From positions 14,235,467-14,299,466 of the forward strand of contig CAMGYJ010000010.1 in the NCBI GenBank assembly GCA_946122785.1: a DNA stretch of 64,000 bases, given 5' to 3'. Below are positions 21,805-33,508 of this stretch, one piece after another; the stretch's first letter is position 1, and the number at the start of each line of letters is the position of its first letter. The position numbers and the translations under genes are program-made. The DNA comes from Linum tenue (Eukaryota > Streptophyta > Magnoliopsida > Malpighiales > Linaceae). Under the pieces are notes generated by a model. The model was given only the letters and a program-made list of their open reading frames with translations. It searched no databases and was not told where the DNA came from.

Positions 21805-21978
21805 TGTAAGATTTGATAACGCGGAAAGAGAGTGCAGTATGTATGGCTGCTGCTTACATCCGAATGGTCAAGACTCCTAGCTACTTATACCCTTCTACTA
21901 AGCACACGGGTAGGGTTTATTATGCATAATTACAAACTAGTCACTAAATTAAGTAACCGAAAACAATGCAGCCCAATA
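21805..21978 (-). repeat. Copia 3' LTR (174 bp, lacks 81 bp)
   Basis: Matches the other LTR except that an 81-bp internal stretch is missing. The junction reads AAAGAGAGTGCAG; the intact LTR has AAAGAGAG then 81 bp ending in GTGAG before TGCAG. A short GAG microhomology lies at the break, pointing to a slippage or end-joining deletion. Confidence 0.9.
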
Positions 21979-21985
21979 CTCCCCC

Positions 21986-24553
21986 TCAAGCTGGAGCATG
22001 AAGATCACGAATGCCCAGCTTGGACAAGAGGAGGTGAAACTGATCAGTACACAGAACCTTGGCGAAGATGTCAGCCAGTTGAGAGGTCGTGCCGATCTTG
22101 CGGGGGGCAATGTCCCCTGAAGTGACACGCTCACGAACAAAATAGCAGTCCATTTCCACATGTTTGGTACGCTCGTGGAAAACTGGGTTAGCTGCAATGT
22201 GGAGAGCTGCCTGATTGTCGCAGAAGAGCGTTGTAGGAGCGGTCTGAGGAACCCTGAGCTCTTGCAAGAGGAAACGCAACCAGATAACCTCACTGACCGT
22301 GCGTGCCATAGCACGATATTCATCTTCGGCAGAGGACCGGGCAACAACACGTTGCTTCTTGGTTCGCCAGGAGACAAGAGCATGCCCTAACTGAACATAG
22401 TATCCCGTAGTGGAGCGACGGGTAGATTGGCAGCCAGCCCTATCAGCGTCACAGTAGGCTGTCAACACAAGATCACCAGCAGTAGGAAGAAATATACCTT
22501 GGCCCGGCGAATTTTTGAGGTAGCGCAGGACCCGTTGAGCTGCAGACACATGTGCAGGACTCGGAGCATGAATAAACTGACTGAGGATATTGACTGCATA
22601 AGCAATATCAGGTCGTGTGATGGTTAAGTAGAGCAGGCGGCCAATAAGGCGCCGATAAGAGCTGGCATCGTCGGCCACTTCATCACTCGGCTGAGTCAAA
22701 GTATGGTTCTGCTCCATAGGAAATTTACTTGGGCGAGTTGCACCAACACGAGCATCGGACAGAATGTCCATGGTATACTTCCGTTGACTGAGGACAATGC
22801 CCTCACTAGAGCGTGCAACTTCAATGCCAAAAAAATATTTTAGAGGGCCCAGATCTTTGATACTGAAACGCTGGTACAAAAAGGCCTTCACCTGAGCAAG
22901 TAGAGCCTCGTCACCGGTTAACACCACGTCATCAACGTAGATAAGCACGGCAAGGAAGGAAGTGGACGTGGAGAGCGTGAACAATGAAGGATCAGCCTTC
23001 GAAGTCTGAAAGCCAAATTCCACAAGAGCCTGGGTGAACTTGGTATACCAGTTCCGCGAAGCCTGCTTCAGTCCGTATAATGATTTATGGAGACGACAAA
23101 CGCGCTGGTCACCTTCTTTCTGAAAACCCTGGGGTACCTTCATGTACACTTCTTCTTCGAGGTTCTCATGCAAAAAAGCATTGATGACGTCGAGCTGATG
23201 AAGAAACCAACCTTTATGGGCAGCGACAGCAAGGAGCACTCGGACGGTGACAAGCTTAGCAACAGGTGCAAAAGTGTCATGAAAGTCGATGCCCTCGAGC
23301 TGAGTAAAACCTTTGGCTACGAGATGGCTTTGTAACGCTCAATCGTACCATATGGATAATATTTAATCATGAAAACCCACTTAGAGTCAATCGCACGCTT
23401 TCCGGGTGGCAACAACTCTAAAGTCCATCTCCCATTAGCCTCAAGAGCAACGATCTTGTGCTGGATCGCCTCGCGCCAGCACGCAAGCTGGATAGCCTGC
23501 GAGAAGAACCTCGGCTCGTCCATTTTGGTGATGGCGGCAAGGAAAGCAAAATGTGAAGGTGAGAATCGATGATAAGAAACATGATGGGAAATAGGATATG
23601 ACGTAGTGGGTGCAAGGGAAGGAGGAAGATCTACCTCATGACCATCGAGCCGGCTGGGCTGATGACGGGTACGAAGACTTCGCCGAAGAGCACCAGGTTC
23701 GGGACCATCATTGGAGGCCGGACCCTGAACAGCTGGCGACGAAGTGCTATTCGTGGAGTGTTTAGTAGAGGGGAGCTCCTCGTCAAATGGGGACTCATGA
23801 TCATCAAGGTGAACAGGCGAAGTAGCATCAGGGTGAGGAACTGGTGGCCCGACGGTAGGACGAGAAGTGGACAAGTCATGCATGCTATGCACAACGTCCA
23901 ACCCTTGAGAAACAGACGGAGGGCGGCCAGTGATGGGTGATTGATCACTCTTGAAGGGAAAAACCGTCTCTAGGAAATGTACATCACGAGACACGTAGAC
24001 TTTGTGAGTGCGCAAATCATAGACTCGGTATCCCTTTTGAGAAGCTGGATATCCCAAGAAAACACAAGCTCTCCCCCTTTCTGCAAACTTGTCCAGTCCA
24101 TGATGAGTGTCTTTTGCATAGACGAGACAACCGATGCTGCATAAATGGGTGTATGAGGGAGATTAGTTGAGAAGAACCTCATAGGGAGATTTCCTGGCAA
24201 GTGGTACTGCAAGGAGCCTGTTGATCAAGTATGTGGCAGCAATTACGCAATCGCCCCAAAAACGCACAAGTAAACCGGCATGAAACAAGAGAGCACGGGC
24301 TGTGTCAAGAAGGTGACGATGCTTCCGCTCCACTATTCCATTATGTTGTGGAGTATCAGTACAAGAGGTCTGCAAGACGATCCCATGAGCCTCGTAGTAA
24401 TCACGTAGAGAGGTAGTCTGAAACTCATGTCAATTATCGGCCTGAAAACGACACATTTGTGAACCAAACTGAGTCCGAACCAACTCACAGAACATGCATA
24501 TATATCGCTCAACATCTGATTTATGCTTCATCAAGAAAACCCAGGTAGCTCTG
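21986..24553 (-). pseudogene. Copia pol, distal part: end of integrase, RT and RNase H
   Basis: On the minus strand from 24553 downwards: the integrase core continues (TPQHNGIVERKHRH, catalytic Glu region), then the RT start (DSKWVFMIKYYPYG), the RT core with YVDDVVLTGDE, and RNase H with AYCDADRAG and SSAEDEY. Damage includes a TGA around 24427 within the ADN-HEF integrase motif, a stop near 24167, and a frameshift near 23335 inside RYKARLVAKG. From 23239 to 21986 the RT-RNase H frame is open. The element cannot make a complete polyprotein. Confidence 0.92.
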
Positions 24554-25960
24554 TGATAAGCTTCATAAACATATATGTATTTTGTGCATAAATGATTGAT
24601 CTTTATGTATATATGTGTTTAAATTGCTCTAAATTAGTTCATATTGACCATGGAATGGCCCTAGTGTCATTACCAAGACATGTAGCGATTTAACACAGAT
24701 TGAAGCTAAGATTGTGAACAAAACAAAGTGCAGTGGACGAATGCAGGTGCAGTGTCAAAATGCAGATGTGCAGAGGCAAACGTCCAGCAGGAGGCCAAAC
24801 TGATGAAGACCCAAATCGAATTATTGTGGTTGGAATCTTCACTCAACTGTCAGCAGCCCTCAGAAATTATTGGGATTTGATCATATTTCTTGAAGTGAGC
24901 AAATTGATTTGGTGGCTCACCAATAGAGAAAATGATGCAAGAATTTATTGCAAAGAAAGAGACTTAAGCTAGCAGCAGCCTTCTCTTGGAAATGTGACCT
25001 GCAAGTGTCTTGTTTTGTGGGATTAAATCTGCAGAAAATGGATTTATAAGGGGCAGCAACTAGGAGGGTAAGGAGACACTTTTTGGAGACTAGTTTTAGA
25101 CAGAAAAATCAAAGGAGAGAGCTCACTTTGGCACACTTTGGAGTTGAGCATTTTGAAGAAAGGAAGACTCTTGTAAGTTGGGGATTAACTTCAACACTTA
25201 GTACTTTCTCTACTCCTTTGTTTAGGTAATTAGTTGTGATGTTGAACATTATCATGTTTATGTACTTTCTTTCCATCATGAACTAATCCCCCAATTTCTG
25301 GGGGAAACTTATGGATTTTATTATCTAGCCTCGATGTTTTAATCATGACTTGTTTTTCTTCCATTTTCTATCGTGTGGAATTGTTTAACGCTTTGTGTTG
25401 ATTGGTCACCTTCACAATGATTTGTAGTTTTCTAGGTTAATAACGATAGTGAAAACCTAGTAACCGAACACATTTCACACGACATAATTGCCTATCGAAG
25501 CGATAGTGGATTAAATAGGGAATTATGCAGTCATTTTAGGGATATCATTCTTAAGGCTAATTAATTAATTCAGTTAACTACGATAGTAGAAATTGTCTTA
25601 ATTAGTTAGTACGTGGTAATTCTCGATGGAGATAGCTATCAATTTAGAGGTATCTCGACTGTAGAAATATGGATTAAATCGATTGACAAGGGTAATTAAA
25701 TTTACTGAGGTAAAATAGTAAAATCTTGTGTTTCCCCCAGAACTCTCCAATATCAATTTCTCCAAAATAGTTGATTTATCGAGTTACTTAATTTGTGCAA
25801 TCTTTGCAAATCATCACTTGATTACAACCTTTGCAATTCCTATAGTTTCTTGAACTAAATTTGTTAATTATTGAGTTTCACCAATCCCCTAGAGAACGAT
25901 AATTTTACTTACACTTTATTACTTGTACGACACTGTGCACTTGCAGTTTTGTCGCCACCA
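24554..25960 (+). repeat. Athila2 5' LTR (1407 bp)
   Basis: Runs from TGATAAGCTTCA to GTCGCCACCA, just before the primer site. A cluster of TGCAGTG/TGCAGATGTGCAG words lies at about 24728-24790 and a TATA-like TTTATAAG at 25043-25050. No second copy exists in the window, so LTR age cannot be estimated. Confidence 0.8.
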
Positions 25961-25966
25961 AGTTTT

Positions 25967-25984
25967 TGGCGCCGTTGCCGGGGA
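25967..25984 (+). promoter_or_regulatory. Athila2 primer-binding site for tRNA-Asp
   Basis: TGGCGCCGTTGCCGGGGA is the exact complement of the 3' end of plant tRNA-Asp(GUC) including its CCA. It starts six bases after the LTR end. This is the primer site typical of Athila-type elements. Confidence 0.9.
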
Positions 25985-26082
25985 TTGCCAAAAATTCAGT
26001 TTTAATAAATTTTTGTTTGAGTGAACTATTTTGATTTGTGTTTTAGTGTGCAGGAAAAGTTCAGAATATTTCTTCTTGGCGT

Positions 26083-29000
26083 ATGCGAAGAAGGGAGACT
26101 AAGGAGTTGTTGCCGCTAAATCACGAAATCGAGAAGGCGTTTAAGTACAACCGGAAGCAGGCGAGGGTAGGAAAAGTCACCCAATCTAAATCAGCACCTA
26201 CCTCTCCGAAAGGCCATCGAGACGAAGAGAAGGGTTTCATCTCTTCACTTATAGGCAAAATGGAGGAGGGAGCTACCCAAGGCCACAACAACAATCAACA
26301 CCGTGAAGGGAGGAATGACCCACCTGAAGATCGAACCATCCGAGGCAAGCTGAATCGAAGAACTGGAGCCCGAGCTTCAGGGGTTGTCATTCCAACCGGC
26401 AACACCAATCTCGACATCACACCATCCTTCATCAACATGATCACAAATGGCTATACATTCTCAGGAGCAAGTACAGAAGATCCTCATGACCATTTGAGGA
26501 GATTTTGTAGCATTTGTGATACCATGAAAAATCCTGGCATGTCCGATGATGCAATCCGGCTGCGTATGTTTTCATTCTCATTATTGGGTCGAGCGGCTCA
26601 TTGGTTCCAAAACCTGGCCCCTCGATCTATCACCACGTGGGCGCAGCTAGAGAAGGCATTTCTTGACAAATATTTTCCACCCGCTAAAGCCATGAAAGCC
26701 CAAAAGGAGATTGTAGACTTTGTACAAGCCGAGGATGAAAGCATAAGTGAAGCTTGGGAGCGATACAAAGAGCTTTTGCTGAAGTGCCCAAGCCACGGCC
26801 TCGAGGAGTGGAATGTGATCACCATCTTCTTTGATGGGATTAGAAGAGAGTTCAGGCAAGCTTTGAACACAGCATCCGGTGGAGGATTTACTTCTATGGA
26901 GCCCGGAGCCGCCTATGACCTCATAGAGAACATGTGCTCCGATGCTAATGAATGGGATGAAGAAAAGAGCTCACGAAGGAGAGGCGGTATGCATGAAGTC
27001 GACAAATTCACCGGCTTGGAAGCACGAATCGAAGCCAAGTTGGATGCCAAATTCGATGCACTTGAACGAAGAGTGGCCAACCTCTCTCTCGTTTCCGCTG
27101 ACCAAACTATTTCTTATGAGTTGTGTGCAGGTGCTCATCATCGAGACCAATGCCCCATAGGAGCTGCCCAATTGGAGGAAGTTCAATTTATCAATAATCA
27201 AAGAAACCAAGGCGGTGCCTACTCCAACACCTACAACCCGGGATGGCGAAAACATCCAAACTTTTCATGGTCAAATAACAACACCACTGGAAGTCGTCCC
27301 AACAACCCACCACCTGGGTTTCAACCTCAACAACCTCGAGAGGAGAAGAAGTCAAATCTTGAAGAATTGATTCTTGCCCACATGCAGAAAACGGACAACA
27401 ATATGAAGGGGTTAGATCAATTTGTGACACATACAAGCACCCACATTCAACAACAATTGGCCCTCAACAATAATGTGCAATCATCCATGTTGGCAATGGA
27501 GCGACAAATGGGTCAAATGGCTCAAACATTGGCGGACATTCAAGGTCGCATCCCGGGTACTCTCCCCGCAAACACGGAGAGGAATCCAAGGGATGCCAAG
27601 GTGGTAGTCGTCACCTTAAGAAGCGGGAAGGAGTTAGAAGATCCAAAGGAAAAGAAGCAACCACGCATGGGGGAAGATGCAGAAAATTCTGCTGAAGAAA
27701 ATGCAAAAGCAGATGTGCAGGGTCAAAATGCAAGCACTTTGCCACTGCACATGCATTCGTCAACTGCACCTCCAAAATGTGAAAAATTAAAAGATAAGGT
27801 GGTTAAACCTTATGAACCAACTGCACCCTTCCCTCAAAGGTTGATGAAGCCCTTGGAAGAACCAAACTTCAAAAAGTTCCTAAATCTCTTCAAACAACTC
27901 CACATCAACATACCTTTGGCGGAAGCATTGGAACAAATGCCTACCTATGCTAAATTCTTGAAGGAGTTACTTACAAAGAAGCGCAAGTGGTCCGATATTG
28001 AGAAGGTAACCCTCACCTCTGAGTGTAGTGCAGTGATTCAAAATAAAATACCGGAGAAAAGAGACGATCCGGGGAGCTTCACCATTCCTTGCACCATTGG
28101 AGATAAGGATTTCACTAAATCCCTTTGTGATCTTAGAGCGGGGATCAACTTGATGCCTTACTCGGTTTACAACAAATTGGGGTTGAGAGATGTGATTAAA
28201 CCAACACGGATCACCCTCCAATTGGCGGACAGATCAGTGAAGATTCCAAAGGGTGTGGTGGAGAATGTCCTAGTCAAAGTGGGAAGGTTCATCTTCTCGG
28301 CAGATTTTGTGATCTTGGAGATGGATGAGGACCGGGAGGTGCCTCTCATTCTTGGAAGACCATTCCTCGCCACAGGTGGTGCACTTATAGATGTCCAAAA
28401 GGGAGAACTTACATTCAGAGTATGTGGAGAAGAGGTAAGATTTAATGTTTACCGATCAAGTAAGTATCCCGACTCTTATGATGATGTATGTGTGGTGGAT
28501 GTGATAGAATCATGCACCGAAAAGGTTCTCAACAATGATTATGATTCTGATTTTGATGCTTTTGATGATGATGTTGAACATGAAATCCTAACCGTGTCAA
28601 AAAGGACACAATTGCTTGAGGCTTTACCCATGCAGATTGAGAATGAAGGAGAAACTCAAACTCGCCAAACGCTAGTTCCATCAAGAATTCAACCACCAAA
28701 GCTAGAGCAAAAGCCACTACCTAGTCACCTCAAATATGCATATTTGGGTAAGGATTCCACATTGCCTGTCATAATTTCGGCTTCACTAACACTTTCTCAG
28801 GAACAAGAGCTTTTGAGAATCTTGCAACGACATATCAAAGCCATAGGATGGACTATTGCCGACATTACGGGTATAAGTCCAACTTTTTGTATGCATAAGA
28901 TACTCATGGAAGAGGGTTACAAACCCTCAATCCAAGCCCAAAGGAGGCTCAATCCACATATGAAGGAAGTTGTGAGAAATGAGGTAATGAAACTATTAGA

Positions 29001-31585
29001 TGCAGGAATTATTTATCCTATTTCTGACAGCAAGTGGGTGAGTCCTGTGCAGGTTGTCCCAAAGAAAGGTGGAATTACCGTGGTGAGAAATAACAAGGAT
29101 GAACTCATACCAACTCGAACTGTCACCGGATGGCGTGTTTGTATCGATTATAGGAAGTTAAATGAGTCAACTCGAAAGGATCACTTTCCACTTCCTTTCA
29201 TCGATCAAATGCTCGAACGATTGGCTGGTCATTCTCACTATTGCTTTTTAGATGGCTCTCCGGCTACTTTCAAATTCCAGTTGCACCAGAGGACCAAGAG
29301 AAGACAGCTTTTACATGTCCTCAAGGAGTTTTTGCATACCGAAGAATGCCATTTGGGTTGTGCAATGCACCGGCTACCTTCCAACGGTGCATGACAGCCA
29401 TCTTCTCCGACATGATAGAAACAAGTCTTGAAGTTTTCATGGATGACTTCTCAACTTTCGGTACCAATTTTGAACATTGTCTAGCTAACTTGTCTAAGGT
29501 TTTGCAGCGATGTGAAGAGACCAATTTAGTCCTTAACTGGGAGAAGTGTCACTTTATGGTGACGGAAGGTATAGTACTTGGACATCGCATTTCAGCTAGG
29601 GGGATTGAGGTTGACAAAGCTAAAATTGAAGTTATAGAACGACTTCCCCCACCTAGCAACGTGAAAGGGATTAGAAGTTTCTTAGGACATGCCGGTTTTT
29701 ACCGGAGGTTCATTAAAGATTTTTCTAAGATCACTAAACCCTTATGTGAATTGTTAGCAAAAGACAATGCTTTCAACTTTTCTGATGAGTGTTTGCAGGC
29801 TTTCAACAAGCTTAAGAAGGAGCTCACATCCGCACCCATTATCACAGCACCCGATTGGAATCTTCCATTTGAATTAATGTGTGATGCTAGTGATTATGCA
29901 GTAGGGGCTGTTTTGGGGCAGCGGAAAGAAGGGAAGTTACATGCCATTTACTATGCAAGTAAACTCCTTAATGATGCACAAATGAATTATGCGACAACCG
30001 AGAAAGAATTACTTGTGGTAGTTTATGCATTTGAGAAGTTTCGATCATATTTAATGGGTTCAAAAACCATTGTGTACACTGATCATGCAGCCATCAAACA
30101 CCTTCTTTCTAAGAAGGAAGCCAAACCTAGGCTCTTCGTTGGGTTCTTCTTTTGCAGGAATTTGACATAGAAATCCGTGACAAGAAAGGCTCGGCGAACT
30201 TGGTAGCCGACCATCTCTCAAGGTTGGAAGCAAAATCACTTCCAATTGAAAATTTGGATATCGATGACTCATTCCCCGATGAGCAACTCTTTGCCATAAT
30301 AACGAAGGGAGCCCCTTGGTATGCTGATATTGCAAACTACCTCGCAACAGGTAAGCTTCCTGAAGCTTCTTACCAACAACGCAAGAAATTGATCACTATT
30401 TCAAAGAATTACATATGGGATGATCCATTCTTGTATAAGCATTGTGTTGATCTTATGATAAGGCGTTGCATTCCTGAGAATGAAGTCTATAGTGTACTCA
30501 ACTTTTGTCATAGCTTAGCTGCAGGAGGTCACTTCGGACCTCAAAGGACAGCAGCAAAAGTTTTACAATCTGGTTTATATTGGCCTTCTCTATTTCATGA
30601 TGCCCGTAACTTTGTTGCTGCATGTGATAGATGCCAAAGAACAGGTAATATCTCATCTAGGCTGGAGATGCCACAAACACCAATCTTGGAGGTGGAGATG
30701 TTTGATGTATGGGGTATAGACTTCATGGGTCCTTTCCCATCATCCTACAACAACAAATACATTCTCGTCGCTGTCGATTATGTATCAAAGTGGGTGGAGG
30801 CAGCCGCATTACCAACCAATGAATCAAAGACGGTGGTGAACTTCATGAGAAAGAACTTGTTCACCCGTTTTGGAGTGCCACGAGTTGTCATAAGTGATGA
30901 AGGAACTCATTTCACAAGTCGCGAGCTGAATACACTTTTGGCCAAATATGGGGTCAAACACCGCATTGCGACACCATACCATCCACAAACCAGCGGGCAA
31001 GTTGAAGTATCCAACCGCGAGTTGAAGCACATCTTAGAGACCACCGTTAACTCCTATCGGAAGGATTGGTCGAGGAAGTTGGATGATGCATTATGGGCCT
31101 ATAGGACTGCCTATAAAACCCCATTAGGCATGTCTCCATATCGGCTAGTGTTTGGCAAAGCATGCCACTTACCGGTGGAGCTCGAACACAAGGCGTATTG
31201 GGCCATCAAGAAGTTGAATTATGATATGAAACAAGCCGGAGAAAAGAGACTCCTTCAATTGAATGAGCTAGATGAGATCCGCCTCAACGCCTATGAGAAT
31301 GCCCGAATCTATAAGGAGAAGACGAAGAGGTGGCATGATCAACACATTGCAAGGCGAGAATTCAATGTAGGCGACAAGGTATTACTCTTCAACTCTCGTC
31401 TCCGTCTCTTCCCGGGCAAGTTGAAATCGAGGTGGTACGGACCGTTCACAGTGACCAAAGTCTTCCCTCATGGCGCAATCGAGATTCTTGGTGACAATGG
31501 AGTGTTCAAGGTGAATGGCCAGAGACTCAAACAATACATAGAAGGAGCCTCCCTGCTGGAGATCTCCTCTTATCGCCTAAACTAA
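26083..31585 (+). pseudogene. Athila2 gag-pol, two frameshifts and damaged protease
   Basis: The ATG at 26083 opens gag (FSLLGRAAHWFQNLAPRSIT at about 26580). A knuckle-like motif (LCAGAHHRDQC, first Cys apparently changed to Tyr) is at about 27120. The protease active-site region reads CDLRAGINLMP at about 28125, where relatives have DLGAS, so the active site is lost. RT starts near 28930; a frameshift at about 29260 breaks LDG/SGYF and a second near 30135 breaks RNase H from integrase. RT keeps VFMDDF. Integrase (30152-31585) has [15 protein letters not shown] and GQVEVSNRE, all three catalytic positions. Order gag-PR-RT-RH-IN is Ty3/Gypsy. Confidence 0.93.
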
Positions 31586-32627
31586 CCATTCCAACGTCGA
31601 GCTAATGACGTTAAACAAGCGCTTCTTGGGAGGCAACCCGAGGTGCATTGGCAGAATGCTTTGATGGAAATGTGCAGTGGAGAAATGTTTTTTTTTGCAA
31701 TGGAGAAATGCAGTTTGGGGTGGAAGGCAACACTAATGGACTTGAAGAGCTAAAATGCAATGAAGAAGAAAGGAGGGACCATGAAGCACTTTTCTTTTGT
31801 AAAAAAAAAAACCCCAAAGAAAAAAAAAGTGTCCACGACATCATAACCAAAAAAAAAAGAATTCCGAAAAAAAAAGAATTTCAAAAAAAAAAGAAAAAGA
31901 GAAGAAGTGCGAGATGATTGGAGTCTCGGCACAAAAAAAAAGTGATTTGCGGCTGTAGAATCCAAAAAAAAAACAAACAAAAAAGAAAGTAATGCAAAAA
32001 GAAAAAAAAATCGGAAAAAAAGAGAGAGAGAGACATAGGCGGGTGTGTTCTCCCGCAGAGAAAAAAAAAAGGAAAGGAAAAGAAGAAAAAAAAAACGAAA
32101 AAAAAAGAAAGATGAAGACAGAGGGCGGGTGCTCTCCCGCAAAGAAAAAAAAAATAAAAAAATAAAAAAAAAGAATCAGAAGGCAACTCGCCTTTCTCTC
32201 TCCCATTCCACTTCGTTCTTCTTCTTCCTCTTCGTTCCTCTTCTTCTTCCTTCTTCCTCTTATTCGTTCCTCTACTTCTATACCACAAAATCCCATCAAA
32301 AATTTCCAATTAATCCCAAACTTCAGTCCATCCATCAATTTCGTTACCCACCCTCTCTATCAATCCAACCAATTCTCCTCATTCCTCCTTCTCCATCACT
32401 TTTGCCCAATTTCTAGGGTTTTCTAAAACCCAAATTCTGCTCATCAAATTGACAGAAATTCTTCTCCATCAACTCGAAATGACTCTAGTGCTCATGGGTT
32501 CATCAAGAATTGACTAGAATGGAGCATATTGCTTGTTGCAAGCTATGGTGAAGTACACAGTTTGAGCAAAGAAGAAGACAGCTAGGTTCTGCTCTATCTT
32601 TGGAGGAAATAACTCTGGTCAGCAGCC
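31586..32627 (+). other. Athila2 leader between pol and third ORF, A/purine-rich
   Basis: After the conserved AACAAGCGCTTCTTGGGAGG block come TGCAGTGGAGAAATG-type words (31652-31715), then about 450 bp of A- and GA-runs, then a CT-rich patch (about 32190-32290). No clean TATA box; the AATAAAAAAATAAAAAAA stretch at about 32150 is the nearest candidate. Translations in this zone are low-complexity Phe or Lys and not genes. Position and order parallel the leaders of Athila1 and Athila3. Confidence 0.55.
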
Positions 32628-33508
32628 ATGGTGAGGAAGAAAAGGGCTGGAGTCTGCCATTTTCAAGTGATTGATCGGAGCATTGACGGAAAGACAGAAT
32701 TCAGAAAATGGAATATGATTTACTCCTTAGATCTTCTCTCTGCAACAGGTCCAGTTCCAGAGCATAGACCAGAAGTTGACGGAGTTGAAGTTCCCCCCAC
32801 ATTTCATAGGATTGTCAGAGGCAACACTGGGAAGAAGAGAGTGGAAAGAGTTATTGTTATGCCTCTACCGGAAGGATCGAAACTTCAGATGATGGGAGAT
32901 TATGTTCAAGCCACAATCGACGCTTTTGACGATTCAATGGAGCTTCCATCTGAGCATCAAAGTTGCAGCAGTCATGTACCCCTACCACAAGCCAAGGAAA
33001 GTGCCAAAACCAAGCCGGGAGAGCCACCATTGAAGCGAACACGTTCCAACAACAATGTACTTCAACCGGAAAGAAAACAGAAGGCTAAAGACAACAACAA
33101 GAAGTCACCATCAAAGAGGCAAGCTCCCTCACAACCTACAGCCCAACAGAGAAAGCAAAAGCCAAGACGGAGAAAACCACGACCAAGGAGGCAATAGAAG
33201 AAGATGATTTGGCTGCTGCCCGTGCAATAGAAATCCTAGCAGCCGCTGCCAGAACCTCAGGAGCATCTTCAAGGACTCCCCAAGCTGATCCAAATCACTC
33301 CACAAGCACCCCGCCACAAGGCACTCACCCAGGGGACATCATTGCTCACCTACAACAACAACTGTAGCAATAAGATCATAAGTACCAGCAGCAGCAACAC
33401 CAAATCAACATCCAACATCAATTTATTCAGAAAATGGCTGAGCATCTCAAGAAGAGTGGAATTGATTGCCCGAGCGACCTTCCACCACCTCCCACCTCAT
33501 CCGCCTAG
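32628..33508 (+). pseudogene. Athila2 third ORF, basic tail, probably frameshifted
   Basis: The open part is 32628-33197 (189 aa): MVRKKRAGVCHFQVIDRS at the start, then a compact domain of about 100 residues, then a Lys/Arg/Gln-rich tail (KQKAKDNNKKSPSKRQ) that resembles a nuclear-localisation or nucleic-acid-binding tail. Near 33150 another frame takes over with sensible sequence (EEDDLAAARAIEILAAAART) and runs, through a TAG and a TAA that both look like C-to-T changes in CAG/CAA, to a Gln-rich stretch ending at 33508. The original protein was therefore probably longer, with a Gln-rich end like the Athila1 third ORF. The core shows no clear similarity to the Athila1 protein. Function unknown. 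Confidence 0.55.

Noticed and set aside
26083..31585. Integrated plant pararetrovirus (caulimovirid)
   Set aside because: Integrase, LTR, tRNA-Asp primer site and 5-bp target duplication identify an LTR retrotransposon; pararetroviruses lack integrase.
31750..32338. Long minus-strand readings rich in Phe/Leu and plus-strand Lys-rich readings
   Set aside because: They come from A- and GA-runs in the Athila2 leader; low complexity and no family motif.
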